Made by a program: the position numbers and the translations under genes. A stretch of DNA of 33,125 nt. Origin: a virus. Positions 15,961 through 23,619 of this stretch are shown here, one piece after another. The notes under the pieces are model-generated. The model worked only from the letters and a program-made list of their open reading frames with translations, ran no database searches and was not told the origin of the DNA. Numbering within the stretch: the first letter of the stretch is position 1; every line of letters starts with the position of its first letter. Location of the stretch: the IMG/VR virus record IMGVR_UViG_3300030061_001398, positions 1-33,125 of that record; one strand, 5' to 3'.

Positions 15961-18351
15961 TTAATTAACCGTTGGTAAAGGTTGTAATGTATTTTCGTTT
16001 TCAAAGTTGATAGGGCCTGTTTCATTTTTTCTTTGGCTTATCATTTCACTTTGCTGTGTTGCTTGTATTTTAGTTCTTTTATCTTTACGGTCTTCTATAG
16101 ACTGTTCTTTTTGTTGCATTGCTTGAACATCCATTTGTTTAAGCTGCATATCGTATTGAAACTGAGTTTGTAGTTTTTGTTGCTCTATTTGAGCAGCAAT
16201 TTGCATACGCTCAATTTCCATTTGATTTTTAGCTTGTTCATATTGAACATTTGCTCCAGATATAGCTTCTTGTTTTTGAACTTCTGCCATAGCTGTTTTT
16301 TCAGCTGTTTCAGCTTGAGCTTGTGCCTGCGCTTGAATATTAGCTTGTTGGTTTTCTTGATCTTTAATCATTTTTTGCTTACGTTTTATTTTAAGCATTT
16401 GATTAGCTAATTTAAGATTTTTGATTTGTCTTAAATCTATAGCATCTTCAAGATCAATACCTCCAGACTGTAAAGCTACTTGTATATTCTCTTCTAACTT
16501 AGCTTGTTCTTCTTCGTCTGGTTCTAATTCTAAATAAATACCAAAGTCATGTAAATTTAAATTACTTACTTGTTGTAATGTTTTAACATTATAAGTTGAT
16601 ATAGAATTTTCTAATGATTCTCTAGTTAATGGAAATTCTAAAGCATCAGAAACTTTTAAAGCAATGTTTTCAGCTAATCTTAATGTTAAATATAAACCAG
16701 ATTGTTTAATATGTCTTGTGGCTACATTAGATGCATTAGCTGCTAATTTTTGTAAACCTACAAGTGTTGATTTATCTGGAGTAGAGCCATCTCTAGCTTC
16801 GTTAAGCCCGGTCACATCACGTATCATTTGTAAATAATACTGATAAGTTTGTATTAAACTTTGTATTTTAGCACCTCCAGCTGATGAATTTAATTCTTGA
16901 ATAGGAACTTTACCGTGATTAAAGTCTCCATCTTGAGTCATAGATCTACCTACAATAGAACCTGTTTGAAAATACATATTTAATGCTTCAGCCGGGTTAT
17001 AATTTGTTCCATTACCTAGATCAACTTCAGCTAAACCGTCCATATCTAAATATACACCATCTGGTACCATGCGTGATAAAACCTGTTGTAACTTTAAATG
17101 CGTTAACTGTATCATATCAGCAAAACCAACACATTTACTTACTAAACTTTCTATTCTACCTTTATATATTCTAGGCGCGCATATAGCGTAATTCATTTCA
17201 ACTTTAGTAGTATCAGCATAAGGTCTCGACATGTTTTCAGCAAGCTCCCATTTTAACAATGTATTAGTTCCTAATACTTTAGCACCGCTATATAACACTT
17301 CAATAGATCTTGAAACAGTTTCAAAATTATCATTTTCTGGTGGATTAAATGTATCTGGCTTTTCTATAGCTTTCATTAATCCTTGATCAGTTTTCTTTAT
17401 TTTAAATACTTGATTATGATATGTTTTATAATCAAAGTATAATACTTGAACTGTATTTTCGTCATAATCACCCCAACCCGTAACATATGATTTGTTACCA
17501 GGCATTGCTTGTATTCTTTTAAGTTCTTCTTCTGAAATATTAGGAAACTCTTTTTTAAGTTCTGGTATTGTTATAGCTTTTAACTCACCTACATAATATA
17601 TATCTTCAAAGTTTGGATCTTCTGTGTATGAATAAACCATGTAAGCTGGATCTACGTAATCTACTGTAACTCCTTCAGCTGTATTAAAACCTGTTTTAGC
17701 AGCTGCAATACCACAAACTGTTAAATCCATATTTAATCTACGTCTGATTAAATCATATTTGTTTTGAGCAAATATAGAAGATATAGCCTCTTCTTCAGCT
17801 ATTTCAACACTTTGCTTATAAGATAATTGCATGTGTAATTCAAGCTCTTCAGCTGACTCTGGTATTACATTTTTATTAGGTGCTTGATATAAATCAACGC
17901 CTAAAGTTTGTTTTAAAGAAGATAGATATTCATTAGCAACCATATCTTCTTGTAGTCTTGAGGCATATTCAGTTCTTTTCTTTACAGATACAGGATCTTG
18001 AGCATAAGCTTTAATATCATAACTTTTAGAAGAAATACCATTAACCACAATATCTACAAACTTAGATAATATAGGAACTGGTTTCCAGTCTAAATTAAGA
18101 TAAGACAAATCACCATTTATAGATAATTCATCTTTGTATTTTTGTATTGACTGCTCGCCTCTAGCGTATTGACGCAGTTGGTGAAAGTTATTCCAATTAG
18201 TTAAATATCTATTACCATTAGTTCTTCCCTGAGAAAACCACTCCTGTTCTATTGCTTGCGCAACTTGACGACCGTATTCTATACTACTTTTTTCAGCAGT
18301 ACTTACTACTTGGCTAGGAAAAGCGCTGTTAGTGTTAGTATATATATTCAT
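15961..18351 (-). CDS. Portal protein
   Basis: A 796-residue protein directly after the large terminase (stop and start abut, no gap). The first 640 residues show an alpha/beta portal-like pattern: an N-terminal helix, WKPVPILSKFVDIVVNGISS, a helical insert, DYVDPAYMVYSYTEDPNFED, then a stem and clip region with LTHLKLQQVLSRMVPDGVYLD, and DVTGLNEARDGSTPDKSTLVG. The last 150 or so residues are a Gln/Ala/Lys/Met-rich coiled coil, fitting the portal barrel or crown inside the head. Length matches crAss-like portals (near 800). The portal forms the dodecameric DNA channel used by the terminase motor. Identity is well supported by size, neighbours and pattern, without a single diagnostic motif. 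Confidence 0.88.
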   Translation of the reverse strand: MNIYTNTNSAFPSQVVSTAEKSSIEYGRQVAQAIEQEWFSQGRTNGNRYLTNWNNFHQLRQYARGEQSIQKYKDELSINGDLSYLNLDWKPVPILSKFVDIVVNGISSKSYDIKAYAQDPVSVKKRTEYASRLQEDMVANEYLSSLKQTLGVDLYQAPNKNVIPESAEELELHMQLSYKQSVEIAEEEAISSIFAQNKYDLIRRRLNMDLTVCGIAAAKTGFNTAEGVTVDYVDPAYMVYSYTEDPNFEDIYYVGELKAITIPELKKEFPNISEEELKRIQAMPGNKSYVTGWGDYDENTVQVLYFDYKTYHNQVFKIKKTDQGLMKAIEKPDTFNPPENDNFETVSRSIEVLYSGAKVLGTNTLLKWELAENMSRPYADTTKVEMNYAICAPRIYKGRIESLVSKCVGFADMIQLTHLKLQQVLSRMVPDGVYLDMDGLAEVDLGNGTNYNPAEALNMYFQTGSIVGRSMTQDGDFNHGKVPIQELNSSAGGAKIQSLIQTYQYYLQMIRDVTGLNEARDGSTPDKSTLVGLQKLAANASNVATRHIKQSGLYLTLRLAENIALKVSDALEFPLTRESLENSISTYNVKTLQQVSNLNLHDFGIYLELEPDEEEQAKLEENIQVALQSGGIDLEDAIDLRQIKNLKLANQMLKIKRKQKMIKDQENQQANIQAQAQAQAETAEKTAMAEVQKQEAISGANVQYEQAKNQMEIERMQIAAQIEQQKLQTQFQYDMQLKQMDVQAMQQKEQSIEDRKDKRTKIQATQQSEMISQRKNETGPINFENENTLQPLPTVN

Positions 18352-20568
18352 TTAACTTATAATTTTTGATGTAGTTCCTTTGTTATCATATTTTTTAAAA
18401 CCTAGATCTACAGATTTTAATTCTCTTTTAGCTTGAGGTATGTATCTGTGTTTGTTACAGGCCATTAATGCTAAACCGGTACTAATAGAAGCATCGTGTT
18501 TAGTTCTATTATTAATATTAAAAGTAGCCCAGTCTTCTAGTGTTCTTTGAAAATACATATCTCCATATCCATTTTCTCTTAATCCAACAAAGTGTTCTAT
18601 ATATGTTTCTATAGCTGCAGCGTGTGCTTGTTTTATGTCTTCGCTAGAATTTGGTATACCACCTATTTCTCTTTCTGTTACAGATAGTTTATTTCTTTTT
18701 CTATCTGGCCTATTCATTGCAAAACCTCTATAACCTCTACGTTTAAAATGATATAAAAGTCTAGGTTTGTTATTTTCTACTAATATTGGCATACCATAAA
18801 AAACGCAAGCCATAAGTACATCTTCAAAAAATATTTCAGCTGTTTGCGGTCTAGCTATATATTCTAAGAAAAAATGATTTGGTGGCACATTTTCCATGCT
18901 AAACTTAGTTAAACCATGTAAAGATCCTTTAGAACCTCTACCGTCTACAGTACCTGATATATCATAAGGGTCACATCCAAAAGCACCTAAATGCTCATTA
19001 CCAGGATAATTAATACCGTTTTTAATATATCTTATGTTTTGAAGTTCAACAGATGGAACCCAAGTTATTTTAAATCTACCGTTTTGATTTGGTATAAATA
19101 TAACTCTAGTGTCTTTTTTACTATCTTCCCATTGAAAACTACCAGTTGTTATTGCTAATTCGTTTTTAGAATCTTCATTAAAATCTATCTGTTGATATAT
19201 TTTAGTTAAATTAAATAAAGACTCTTTAGATTCATCTCTGAAAGCATGTTTTTCAGTTCTTGGAAATTGTCTATAATATTCGTTTAAGCCGTCTTGATCA
19301 TTCTTTAAACCTTCTACTTCATTTTGCCAATACTCAATAACACCTAGTTTTATTTTTTCACCATGCGGTCCTTCAGCAGGTGTTTTTGGTGTGTTGAAGA
19401 CAGGTAAGCCATAAGAATCAATGTATCCTTCGTAATTCCATTCCATAGGTATGAACAAAGAATATAATCCGCTACGAGTCTGTCCGTTGGCGTTTCTTTT
19501 TGTAACATCTGAGTCATCATAAAGTTTTTTAAAGTTTCTACCACCTTTGTCTAAAGCATTTGATGTTGATCCCATCATACACTTACCTATAACTCTACTA
19601 CCTAATCTTAGCGTGGTTTTCGTAACCCTCCAGTTGTTGAGGATGTTGTTCGGCTTTTCCCATTTGCCGCTCTCATCATGGACGAGGAGTTTAAGTTTCT
19701 CCCCATCGTAGGAGTTGTCACCGGTATTCTTCCAGTCGATTGTGGTGTCCAGTCCCTGTAATTCGTCCTCGGTTTCGTCGTAGGCAGCGGTGAGCTTTCT
19801 ACGGGTAAACTTGGAGGCTGGTACACGGTAGGCAAGTTCGGTCTTTGGGCGGTCCATACCGTCCTGGGTCGGCTTGAAAAAGAAGGGGTAATTAACCGAT
19901 ATGGGTACCACCTTGTCTGTGAACATCTTTTTAGCATCAGGACCGGACTTTGATAATATACCATATCTAGAGTCAGATGATATGGTTGCCAGGTTAACCA
20001 CCTCTCCTGATGCCATAAAGGAAAACCCAGAACGTCTGTTCTTAAGGTAGCACAGTCCGTAAGACCGTACGTCTGCCTTACAAGCTTCCCAGAAAATGTA
20101 GAATAATCTATTTGACTCCCGAAAGTCTGGTGCCCCGACATCAATCTTACTCCACTGCAAGTACATGTAATGAGTACCAGTAATGTAAGTAGGAACATCT
20201 TTGTTATAAAACCAAAAACCTTCCTCCCTACGGGTAAACTCATTATCGATGTAATCATACCACTTTTCTTTAAAATCTTGTGGATATTGCTTCCAATCAT
20301 AAGTAGATTTAATTCTACTTAATGCTTTTGGATATTCAAATTGATTCCACTTGTTATTGTTAAATTTATGTACGTTGTTTTGTTCTGGTAATGCTATTTT
20401 TAGATTTTGTATTTCATATACTTCACCTATTTTACCAGTTTTACTTATAACTACAATATTATGATCTTCGTTATAACCATACTCCCATTTTTTATACCTA
20501 TTCATTCTTTTAAGAACTTTAGGCTTAATATGGTCTTTTACTATTTTATACAAATCTTGTTGATACAT
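18352..20568 (-). CDS. terL: Large terminase subunit (packaging ATPase and nuclease)
   Basis: A 738-residue DNA packaging motor. A Walker A-like segment, KNRRSGFS (residues 176-183), lacks the usual lysine before the final Ser. Walker B is KLLVHDE with Asp298 and catalytic Glu299, and the coupling motif is GSTSNALDKGG from residue 333. The RNase H-like nuclease has candidate metal ligands Asp533 (AFGCDPYD), Glu598 (ILVENNKP) and Asp692 (TKHDASIS). It starts at an ATG overlapping the small terminase stop (TAATG). Codon use changes abruptly inside the gene: bases about 19610-20160 (residues about 137-320) are near 50% GC, with CGN arginine and CTC/CTG leucine codons, against about 26% GC and AGA/TTA codons in flanking parts. 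The frame stays open across both junctions. Confidence 0.95.
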   Translation of the reverse strand: MYQQDLYKIVKDHIKPKVLKRMNRYKKWEYGYNEDHNIVVISKTGKIGEVYEIQNLKIALPEQNNVHKFNNNKWNQFEYPKALSRIKSTYDWKQYPQDFKEKWYDYIDNEFTRREEGFWFYNKDVPTYITGTHYMYLQWSKIDVGAPDFRESNRLFYIFWEACKADVRSYGLCYLKNRRSGFSFMASGEVVNLATISSDSRYGILSKSGPDAKKMFTDKVVPISVNYPFFFKPTQDGMDRPKTELAYRVPASKFTRRKLTAAYDETEDELQGLDTTIDWKNTGDNSYDGEKLKLLVHDESGKWEKPNNILNNWRVTKTTLRLGSRVIGKCMMGSTSNALDKGGRNFKKLYDDSDVTKRNANGQTRSGLYSLFIPMEWNYEGYIDSYGLPVFNTPKTPAEGPHGEKIKLGVIEYWQNEVEGLKNDQDGLNEYYRQFPRTEKHAFRDESKESLFNLTKIYQQIDFNEDSKNELAITTGSFQWEDSKKDTRVIFIPNQNGRFKITWVPSVELQNIRYIKNGINYPGNEHLGAFGCDPYDISGTVDGRGSKGSLHGLTKFSMENVPPNHFFLEYIARPQTAEIFFEDVLMACVFYGMPILVENNKPRLLYHFKRRGYRGFAMNRPDRKRNKLSVTEREIGGIPNSSEDIKQAHAAAIETYIEHFVGLRENGYGDMYFQRTLEDWATFNINNRTKHDASISTGLALMACNKHRYIPQAKRELKSVDLGFKKYDNKGTTSKIIS
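19610..20160. other. GC-rich mosaic block inside the large terminase gene
   Basis: Hand counting gives 155 G/C in the 300 bases 19621-19920 (52%) and 45-47% in 19981-20160, with a dip to 37% in 19921-19980. Flanks are 15/60 (19141-19200) and 16/60 (20341-20400). The block covers the terminase ATPase core from before Walker A to just after Walker B. A weaker rise (37-40%) continues leftward in patches to about 19320. It is best explained by recombination with a less AT-rich phage, though other causes are possible. Confidence 0.85.
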
Positions 20569-20843
20569 TATTTAGATCTCCCTTCTGCAAAACCCTTAAA
20601 AGTTGTTTGCTTCTTTTTTTCTTTTGGTTTATCTTCTAACATATCCTGCTCTTCTTGTATTCTATTCAATATTTCAAAAGCATCGAATATTGCTAATTTT
20701 TTTGTTGCTGCAGCATTTTTAAGTCTGTCTGCAGATATATCATCGTCTGAATCTACAATAGGTTCTTTAGCAACCTTTATAAGCTCTTCAACTGCTACTC
20801 GACCAGCTTGGATTATATTCTTCTTCGTTTCCTTCGTGCTCAT
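20568..20843 (-). CDS. Probable small terminase subunit
   Basis: A 91-residue, charged, all-helical protein (NIIQAGRVAVEELIKVAKEP, then DSDDDISADRLKNAAATKKL, then AIFDAFEILNRIQEEQDMLE) with a basic tail. It has no recognisable helix-turn-helix motif. The gene lies directly upstream of the large terminase, with stop and start overlapping by 1 base, and its size is suitable for the small, DNA-recognising subunit. The start overlaps the tail of the GroES-like gene by 56 bases; both reading frames look protein-like there. I base the call on position and helical character, so it remains provisional. Confidence 0.65.
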   Translation of the reverse strand: MSTKETKKNIIQAGRVAVEELIKVAKEPIVDSDDDISADRLKNAAATKKLAIFDAFEILNRIQEEQDMLEDKPKEKKKQTTFKGFAEGRSK

Positions 20844-21393
20844 ATTTAATTACAATATCATTTGATTTCATACAATATAGTCGTTTATTATCGACTAAAA
20901 ATTCCCATTCACCGTTAGGTGTGTAACCAACTAAGTCTCCTGGGTTAATATTAAGCTTGTTTAAGGAGCTATTGCCATATTTCAATATACCAGCAAGCTT
21001 TTGTTCTTTATCTAGCGTTAAATCGCTTTTGTCTTTTATTGGCTGTATAAAACACCTATCACCAAACGAGTGATAACCATCTTTATTTTTATATAAATAA
21101 ATTTGATCTATAGCACAAAAATATAAATTATCTTTAAAATAAGATCTTGATTTTTTCTTTTGACCTTTCATATCATAAAATGTTCTAAAAACATTTTGAT
21201 GTATTATTAATAAGTCGCCTTTATTTATACTTGTTTTAAAAGCTTTTGGTGTTTCTATAACTTCGGCTAATCTATTTACAAACTTCCAGTTTTCAATTTT
21301 TGTATTTACTATTAGCTTTTTATTACCAACATTTACTGTATTACTGTATTTTTCACCTACAGGTTTTACAATAAAATCATATAAACTTTTCAT
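20788..21393 (-). CDS. Tandem GroES-like barrel protein (putative co-chaperonin)
   Basis: A 201-residue protein that reads as two chaperonin-10-like units. Unit 1 (residues about 3-102) begins LYDFIVKPVG, has a loop ending KKLIVNT that resembles the hydrophobic tripeptide of a GroES mobile loop, then RLAEVIETP, INKGDLLIIHQNVFR and CAIDQIYLYK. Unit 2 (about 110-185) has DRCFIQPI, KLAGILKYG, INPGDLVGYTPNGEWEFLVD, and KRLYCMKSNDIVIKYE. The order of strand, GxVxxxG, GDxVxx, and Dixx matches GroES. I remember similar proteins near terminase genes in marine phage contigs. It may act as a capsid-size-adapting co-chaperonin like T4 gp31, or be a structural barrel. It overlaps both neighbours (1 and 56 bases). 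Confidence 0.6.
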   Translation of the reverse strand: MKSLYDFIVKPVGEKYSNTVNVGNKKLIVNTKIENWKFVNRLAEVIETPKAFKTSINKGDLLIIHQNVFRTFYDMKGQKKKSRSYFKDNLYFCAIDQIYLYKNKDGYHSFGDRCFIQPIKDKSDLTLDKEQKLAGILKYGNSSLNKLNINPGDLVGYTPNGEWEFLVDNKRLYCMKSNDIVIKYEHEGNEEEYNPSWSSSS

Positions 21394-21620
21394 TAATACT
21401 CTAAATCATACTCAACAGAGATAGCCATGTTAGAGTTAAACTTCTTCCACGGCAATACCTCGTTGTTTTTCTTTATATGTATATTATAAGAATTATCTGT
21501 ATCTTCAAAAAGTATATGTGATATTTCGTGACCACCATAAACTACTTGACCAATAGAATAATGCATAGCATCATTTTTATAGTCAGATCCGATACTAATT
21601 TTTCTAATATTACTTTGCAT
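21393..21620 (-). CDS. Conserved small phage protein of unknown function (75 aa)
   Basis: A 75-residue protein: RKISIGSDYKNDAMHYSIGQ, a beta-rich middle and EVLPWKKFNSNMAISVEYDL. I recall close relatives as short hypothetical proteins in many marine and Bacteroidota phages, and their function is not known. The predicted fold is a small beta barrel or sheet, without membrane or catalytic features. It overlaps the coiled-coil gene upstream by 11 bases and the GroES-like gene downstream by 1 base, so it is tightly coupled to the packaging genes. Confidence 0.8.
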   Translation of the reverse strand: MQSNIRKISIGSDYKNDAMHYSIGQVVYGGHEISHILFEDTDNSYNIHIKKNNEVLPWKKFNSNMAISVEYDLEY

Positions 21621-21858
21621 CTTTACTTTCTATTAAAGTATATGAGCCATCTGATAAATCTATATTTACTTGACCATACTTTTCTTCAAGTTCTTTTTTA
21701 GTTGCTTCAATATCGGTGTTGAGAGTTAATATTTCTTGATGAATATTTTGTTTTTGAACATCTAAAACACCAAGACTTCTTAGCATTCCATTCATTTTCA
21801 TCTGTTGTTCATTTACAACCTCTAACTCTTTTTTAGTAATTTTTTTAGCTTTTGCCAT
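21610..21858 (-). CDS. Small coiled-coil protein (82 aa)
   Basis: An 82-residue Lys/Glu-rich helical protein, MAKAKKITKKELEVVNEQQM then a long coiled coil ending ATKKELEEKYGQVNIDLSDG and a short beta tail. Such short coiled coils with an EKYGxVxIxL ending occur often among phage hypothetical proteins; no role is known to me. It is the first gene after a 54-base intergenic region that holds an AT hairpin and a 20-base leader identical to the groEL leader, so it may head its own transcription unit leading into the packaging genes. Confidence 0.8.
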   Translation of the reverse strand: MAKAKKITKKELEVVNEQQMKMNGMLRSLGVLDVQKQNIHQEILTLNTDIEATKKELEEKYGQVNIDLSDGSYTLIESKDAK

Positions 21859-21877
21859 AATTTGATTTAATTTAATT
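21858..21877 (-). promoter_or_regulatory. 20-base leader identical to the groEL leader
   Basis: On the plus strand, TAATTTGATTTAATTTAATT at 21858-21877 is identical to 29880-29899. In both places it sits just before a start codon (directly here, 4 bases away for groEL) and no Shine-Dalgarno sequence is present. A shared translation enhancer is the simplest reading. Confidence 0.6.
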
Positions 21878-21890
21878 GTTATTATATATT

Positions 21891-21908
21891 TATATAGTCA
21901 CCTATATA
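21891..21908. other. A/T-rich hairpin with GTGA loop
   Basis: The sequence TATATAG, TCAC, CTATATA forms a perfect 7-bp stem, with a GTGA (GNRA-type) loop on the minus strand. It lies in the gap between the 190-residue gene and the coiled-coil gene. It has no T run after it, so it could be an RNA processing or weak termination site, or an A/T-rich promoter region. Confidence 0.4.
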
Positions 21909-21912
21909 TTCA

Positions 21913-22485
21913 CTATTTACATATAACTATATCAGATTCTGTTATTGTGTCTAAACTAGTTATGTAATCTATAGCTATTGGTAAGTATTGTCCAGCTTGT
22001 ACTTTAAATTCAATTGATTGTGCAGCTACTGGAACACCACCATTTACAGCTGTAATAACTGCTGTAGCATCTAAAGATCCATTTGGTCTACCAGCTTGTA
22101 CAATTGTAATTATATCACCTACATTGTAACCAGAACCTGCAGCAGAAATTGTCATTGTCTGCACTAGACCTCCAGAAACAGTAATAACTACTGTTAAACC
22201 TTGAGCCATGTTGTTACTACAAGTAGTTGTTCTTGTACCAGCTGTGTAATTAGTACCTCCAGCACTTTGTTGTATAGTTTTAGCAGAACCTAAAGTTATA
22301 CCTGTTGGTATTACATTTAAACTTCCAGCTACACCACACCATACTAATGAACCATTTAGGTTAGTTCCTAAATCTCCTGATTGATTTTCAAAAACCCAAG
22401 CTGGTAATCCATCTGGAGTACCTGTTTTACCTACAGCTCTCATAGCTTTTCCAGCTATACCTGTGTCTATTCCGAATTTACTCAT
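21913..22485 (-). CDS. Gly/Thr-rich beta-structured virion protein (190 aa)
   Basis: A 190-residue protein with no charged clusters, rich in Gly, Thr, Val, Ile and Asn. Residues 80-150 contain GLTVVITVSGGLVQTMTISA, AGSGYNVGDIITIVQ and ITAVNGGVPVAA, the pattern of an Ig-like or fibre-type beta repeat. The N-terminal IDTGIAGKAMRAVGKTGTPDG looks like a linker. It has no signal peptide. It is a plausible capsid decoration or fibre protein, consistent with being co-encoded 3 bases after the holin-like gene. I do not recognise a specific family. Confidence 0.75.
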   Translation of the reverse strand: MSKFGIDTGIAGKAMRAVGKTGTPDGLPAWVFENQSGDLGTNLNGSLVWCGVAGSLNVIPTGITLGSAKTIQQSAGGTNYTAGTRTTTCSNNMAQGLTVVITVSGGLVQTMTISAAGSGYNVGDIITIVQAGRPNGSLDATAVITAVNGGVPVAAQSIEFKVQAGQYLPIAIDYITSLDTITESDIVICK

Positions 22486-22488
22486 TTT

Positions 22489-22947
22489 TTATTTTTTACT
22501 TATTGTTTTAAATTTTTCTGCGCCTCGTGAACCAAAATAAGCTACATATACAGTTATTAAAAGTGATTTAAGTAAATCTACCCAACCGCTATCAACATCG
22601 AACTGTATATTAGAGCTTTCTAGTACTATTAAAATTATTAAAGATATAGTTAAAAATATAAGAGTCATTGGGCGTGTATTTTTAGATAACCATGAATCTG
22701 ATTTCATATCACTATCCCAGCGCTTTGATATTTCTTGCATTTCTACCATATCTTGCTCTAGCAATTTTAATGCTTTTTCTTTGTCTTCTGGAGGCATTAC
22801 TACAGGATCTTCTTTGCTTATTAAGTTTTTAACTAAACCTAATACACCTTGATCTGGTAATACATCACCTACCGTACCTAATATATGTGGAGCTGTTTTA
22901 GATAAAAACTGTCCAACTTTAGTATCTTTAAATTTCTTTTTAGGCAT
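22489..22947 (-). CDS. Holin-like membrane protein
   Basis: A 152-residue protein. The basic N-terminus is followed by an amphipathic region (residues 10-45) and a charged helix (55-80). Then SWLSKNTRP precedes a hydrophobic segment at 93-109 and a second at about 122-138 (WVDLLKSLLITVYVAYFG), with the tail GSRGAEKFK. The pattern resembles the three-transmembrane holin family of gene transfer agents (GTA_holin_3TM), where a WLxxxxRP segment precedes the membrane spans. A holin would form lesions in the inner membrane to time lysis. It overlaps the next upstream gene by 1 base. A peptidase gene lies two genes upstream, but no classical endolysin is visible in this window, which leaves the lysis role unproven. 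Confidence 0.6.
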   Translation of the reverse strand: MPKKKFKDTKVGQFLSKTAPHILGTVGDVLPDQGVLGLVKNLISKEDPVVMPPEDKEKALKLLEQDMVEMQEISKRWDSDMKSDSWLSKNTRPMTLIFLTISLIILIVLESSNIQFDVDSGWVDLLKSLLITVYVAYFGSRGAEKFKTISKK

Positions 22948-23153
22948 TAGTCTATTCTTTTTTCTATAACATATTTAGCACCTGGAAAAGTATAATCATA
23001 ACCAGGATACATTACTTTAGTATAACCTCTATCATCTGTTCCTAGTACTTTAAAATTAACACCTTTCATTGTTATTTTATTTCCTTGAATTATGTTTTGA
23101 TGTTTATTTACATCAGGACTATTACTTAAATAGCCTTTTTTAGAAAACTCCAT
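22947..23153 (-). CDS. Conserved small phage protein (68 aa)
   Basis: A 68-residue protein: MEFSKKGYLSNSPDVNKHQN, ITMKGVNFKVLGTDDRGYTK, then MYPGYDYTFPGAKYVIE. I recall the pattern NSPDVN followed by ITM..V.F.V.G.D and PG..Y.FPG in other small phage proteins, all of unknown function. The Ser-Pro in NSPDVN echoes the Ser-Pro motifs in the basic proteins to the right. It overlaps both neighbours by 1 base (22947 and 23153), showing tight coupling. Confidence 0.8.
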   Translation of the reverse strand: MEFSKKGYLSNSPDVNKHQNIIQGNKITMKGVNFKVLGTDDRGYTKVMYPGYDYTFPGAKYVIEKRID

Positions 23154-23461
23154 TACGCGTTTTTATATGCTTCAGCTTCCCAAGGCAATTGTTTATTACC
23201 TTCCTCCATCTTAGCTCTTGAATACTTTTTACCTTTCCAATATACAAAATCATCGTCATAATCTAAATCACCACGTTTCATTTGGTCTATATGCACCATT
23301 TCGTGAGCAATTACTTCAGCACATTGAGATGGATCTAAATCTTTATTTAATATTATAGTTCCATTGTTATTTGCTTTACCCATAACGCCGTCTTCCATAG
23401 GTACATTATACACTGGAGTGTTGTTAATTTTATATGGAGGATTTGAAAGTTTAAAAGCCAT
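23153..23461 (-). CDS. Small HExxH zinc metallopeptidase
   Basis: A 102-residue protein with the zinc-binding motif HEMVH (His53, Glu54, His57) in VIAHEMVHIDQMKRGD and a downstream LPWEAEAY at residues 92-99 that can supply the third glutamate ligand. This is a minimal gluzincin-like peptidase domain without a signal peptide. Relatives of similar size occur in phage genomes, and roles proposed for such proteins include virion or peptide cleavage. It lies two genes upstream of a holin-like protein, so a lysis role (cell wall peptide cleavage) is possible but not shown. The start is 2 bases after the stop of a 51-residue gene. Confidence 0.75.
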   Translation of the reverse strand: MAFKLSNPPYKINNTPVYNVPMEDGVMGKANNNGTIILNKDLDPSQCAEVIAHEMVHIDQMKRGDLDYDDDFVYWKGKKYSRAKMEEGNKQLPWEAEAYKNA

Positions 23462-23463
23462 AG

Positions 23464-23619
23464 TTATTTTTTATATGGAAACATTTTATTTAATGCTCCT
23501 TTTCTAGCAGCACAACCGCAAGGGATGTTTAGTCCCTTGCTAACTGTGTCTACCATTTTTTTGATACCAGTAGCTTTAGTGAACTTTTCTATATCGTCTC
23601 CTAAACCTGTTGATCTCAT
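23464..23619 (-). CDS. Small Cys-containing phage protein (51 aa)
   Basis: The minus-strand ATG at 23617-23619 opens a 51-codon frame ending in TAA at 23464-23466. The protein begins MRSTGLGDDIEKFTKATGIK and ends CGCAARKGALNKMFPYKK. The start overlaps the previous stop by 1 base (TAATG) and the next gene begins 2 bases after its stop, exactly as elsewhere in this operon. The signature GIxxxx...CGCxxRxxxLNxxFP is one I recall from many short phage proteins; the cysteines suggest metal or nucleic acid binding, with no known function. A strong 8-bp hairpin lies within the coding sequence at 23518-23540. Confidence 0.85.
   Translation of the reverse strand: MRSTGLGDDIEKFTKATGIKKMVDTVSKGLNIPCGCAARKGALNKMFPYKK
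23518..23540. other. Perfect 8-bp hairpin inside the 51-residue gene
   Basis: GCAAGGGA and TCCCTTGC flank a 7-base loop. GC content is much higher than around it. It is not followed by a T run on the minus strand, so it is not a standard terminator. It may be an RNA structure affecting translation or stability, or chance from codon choice. Confidence 0.5.

Noticed and set aside
19608-20300. A 230-codon open frame on the minus strand inside the large terminase gene, in another frame
   Set aside because: It coincides with the GC-rich block, where stop codons are rarer in all frames. The terminase frame carries all the ATPase motifs, and the alternative protein looks like no known fold.
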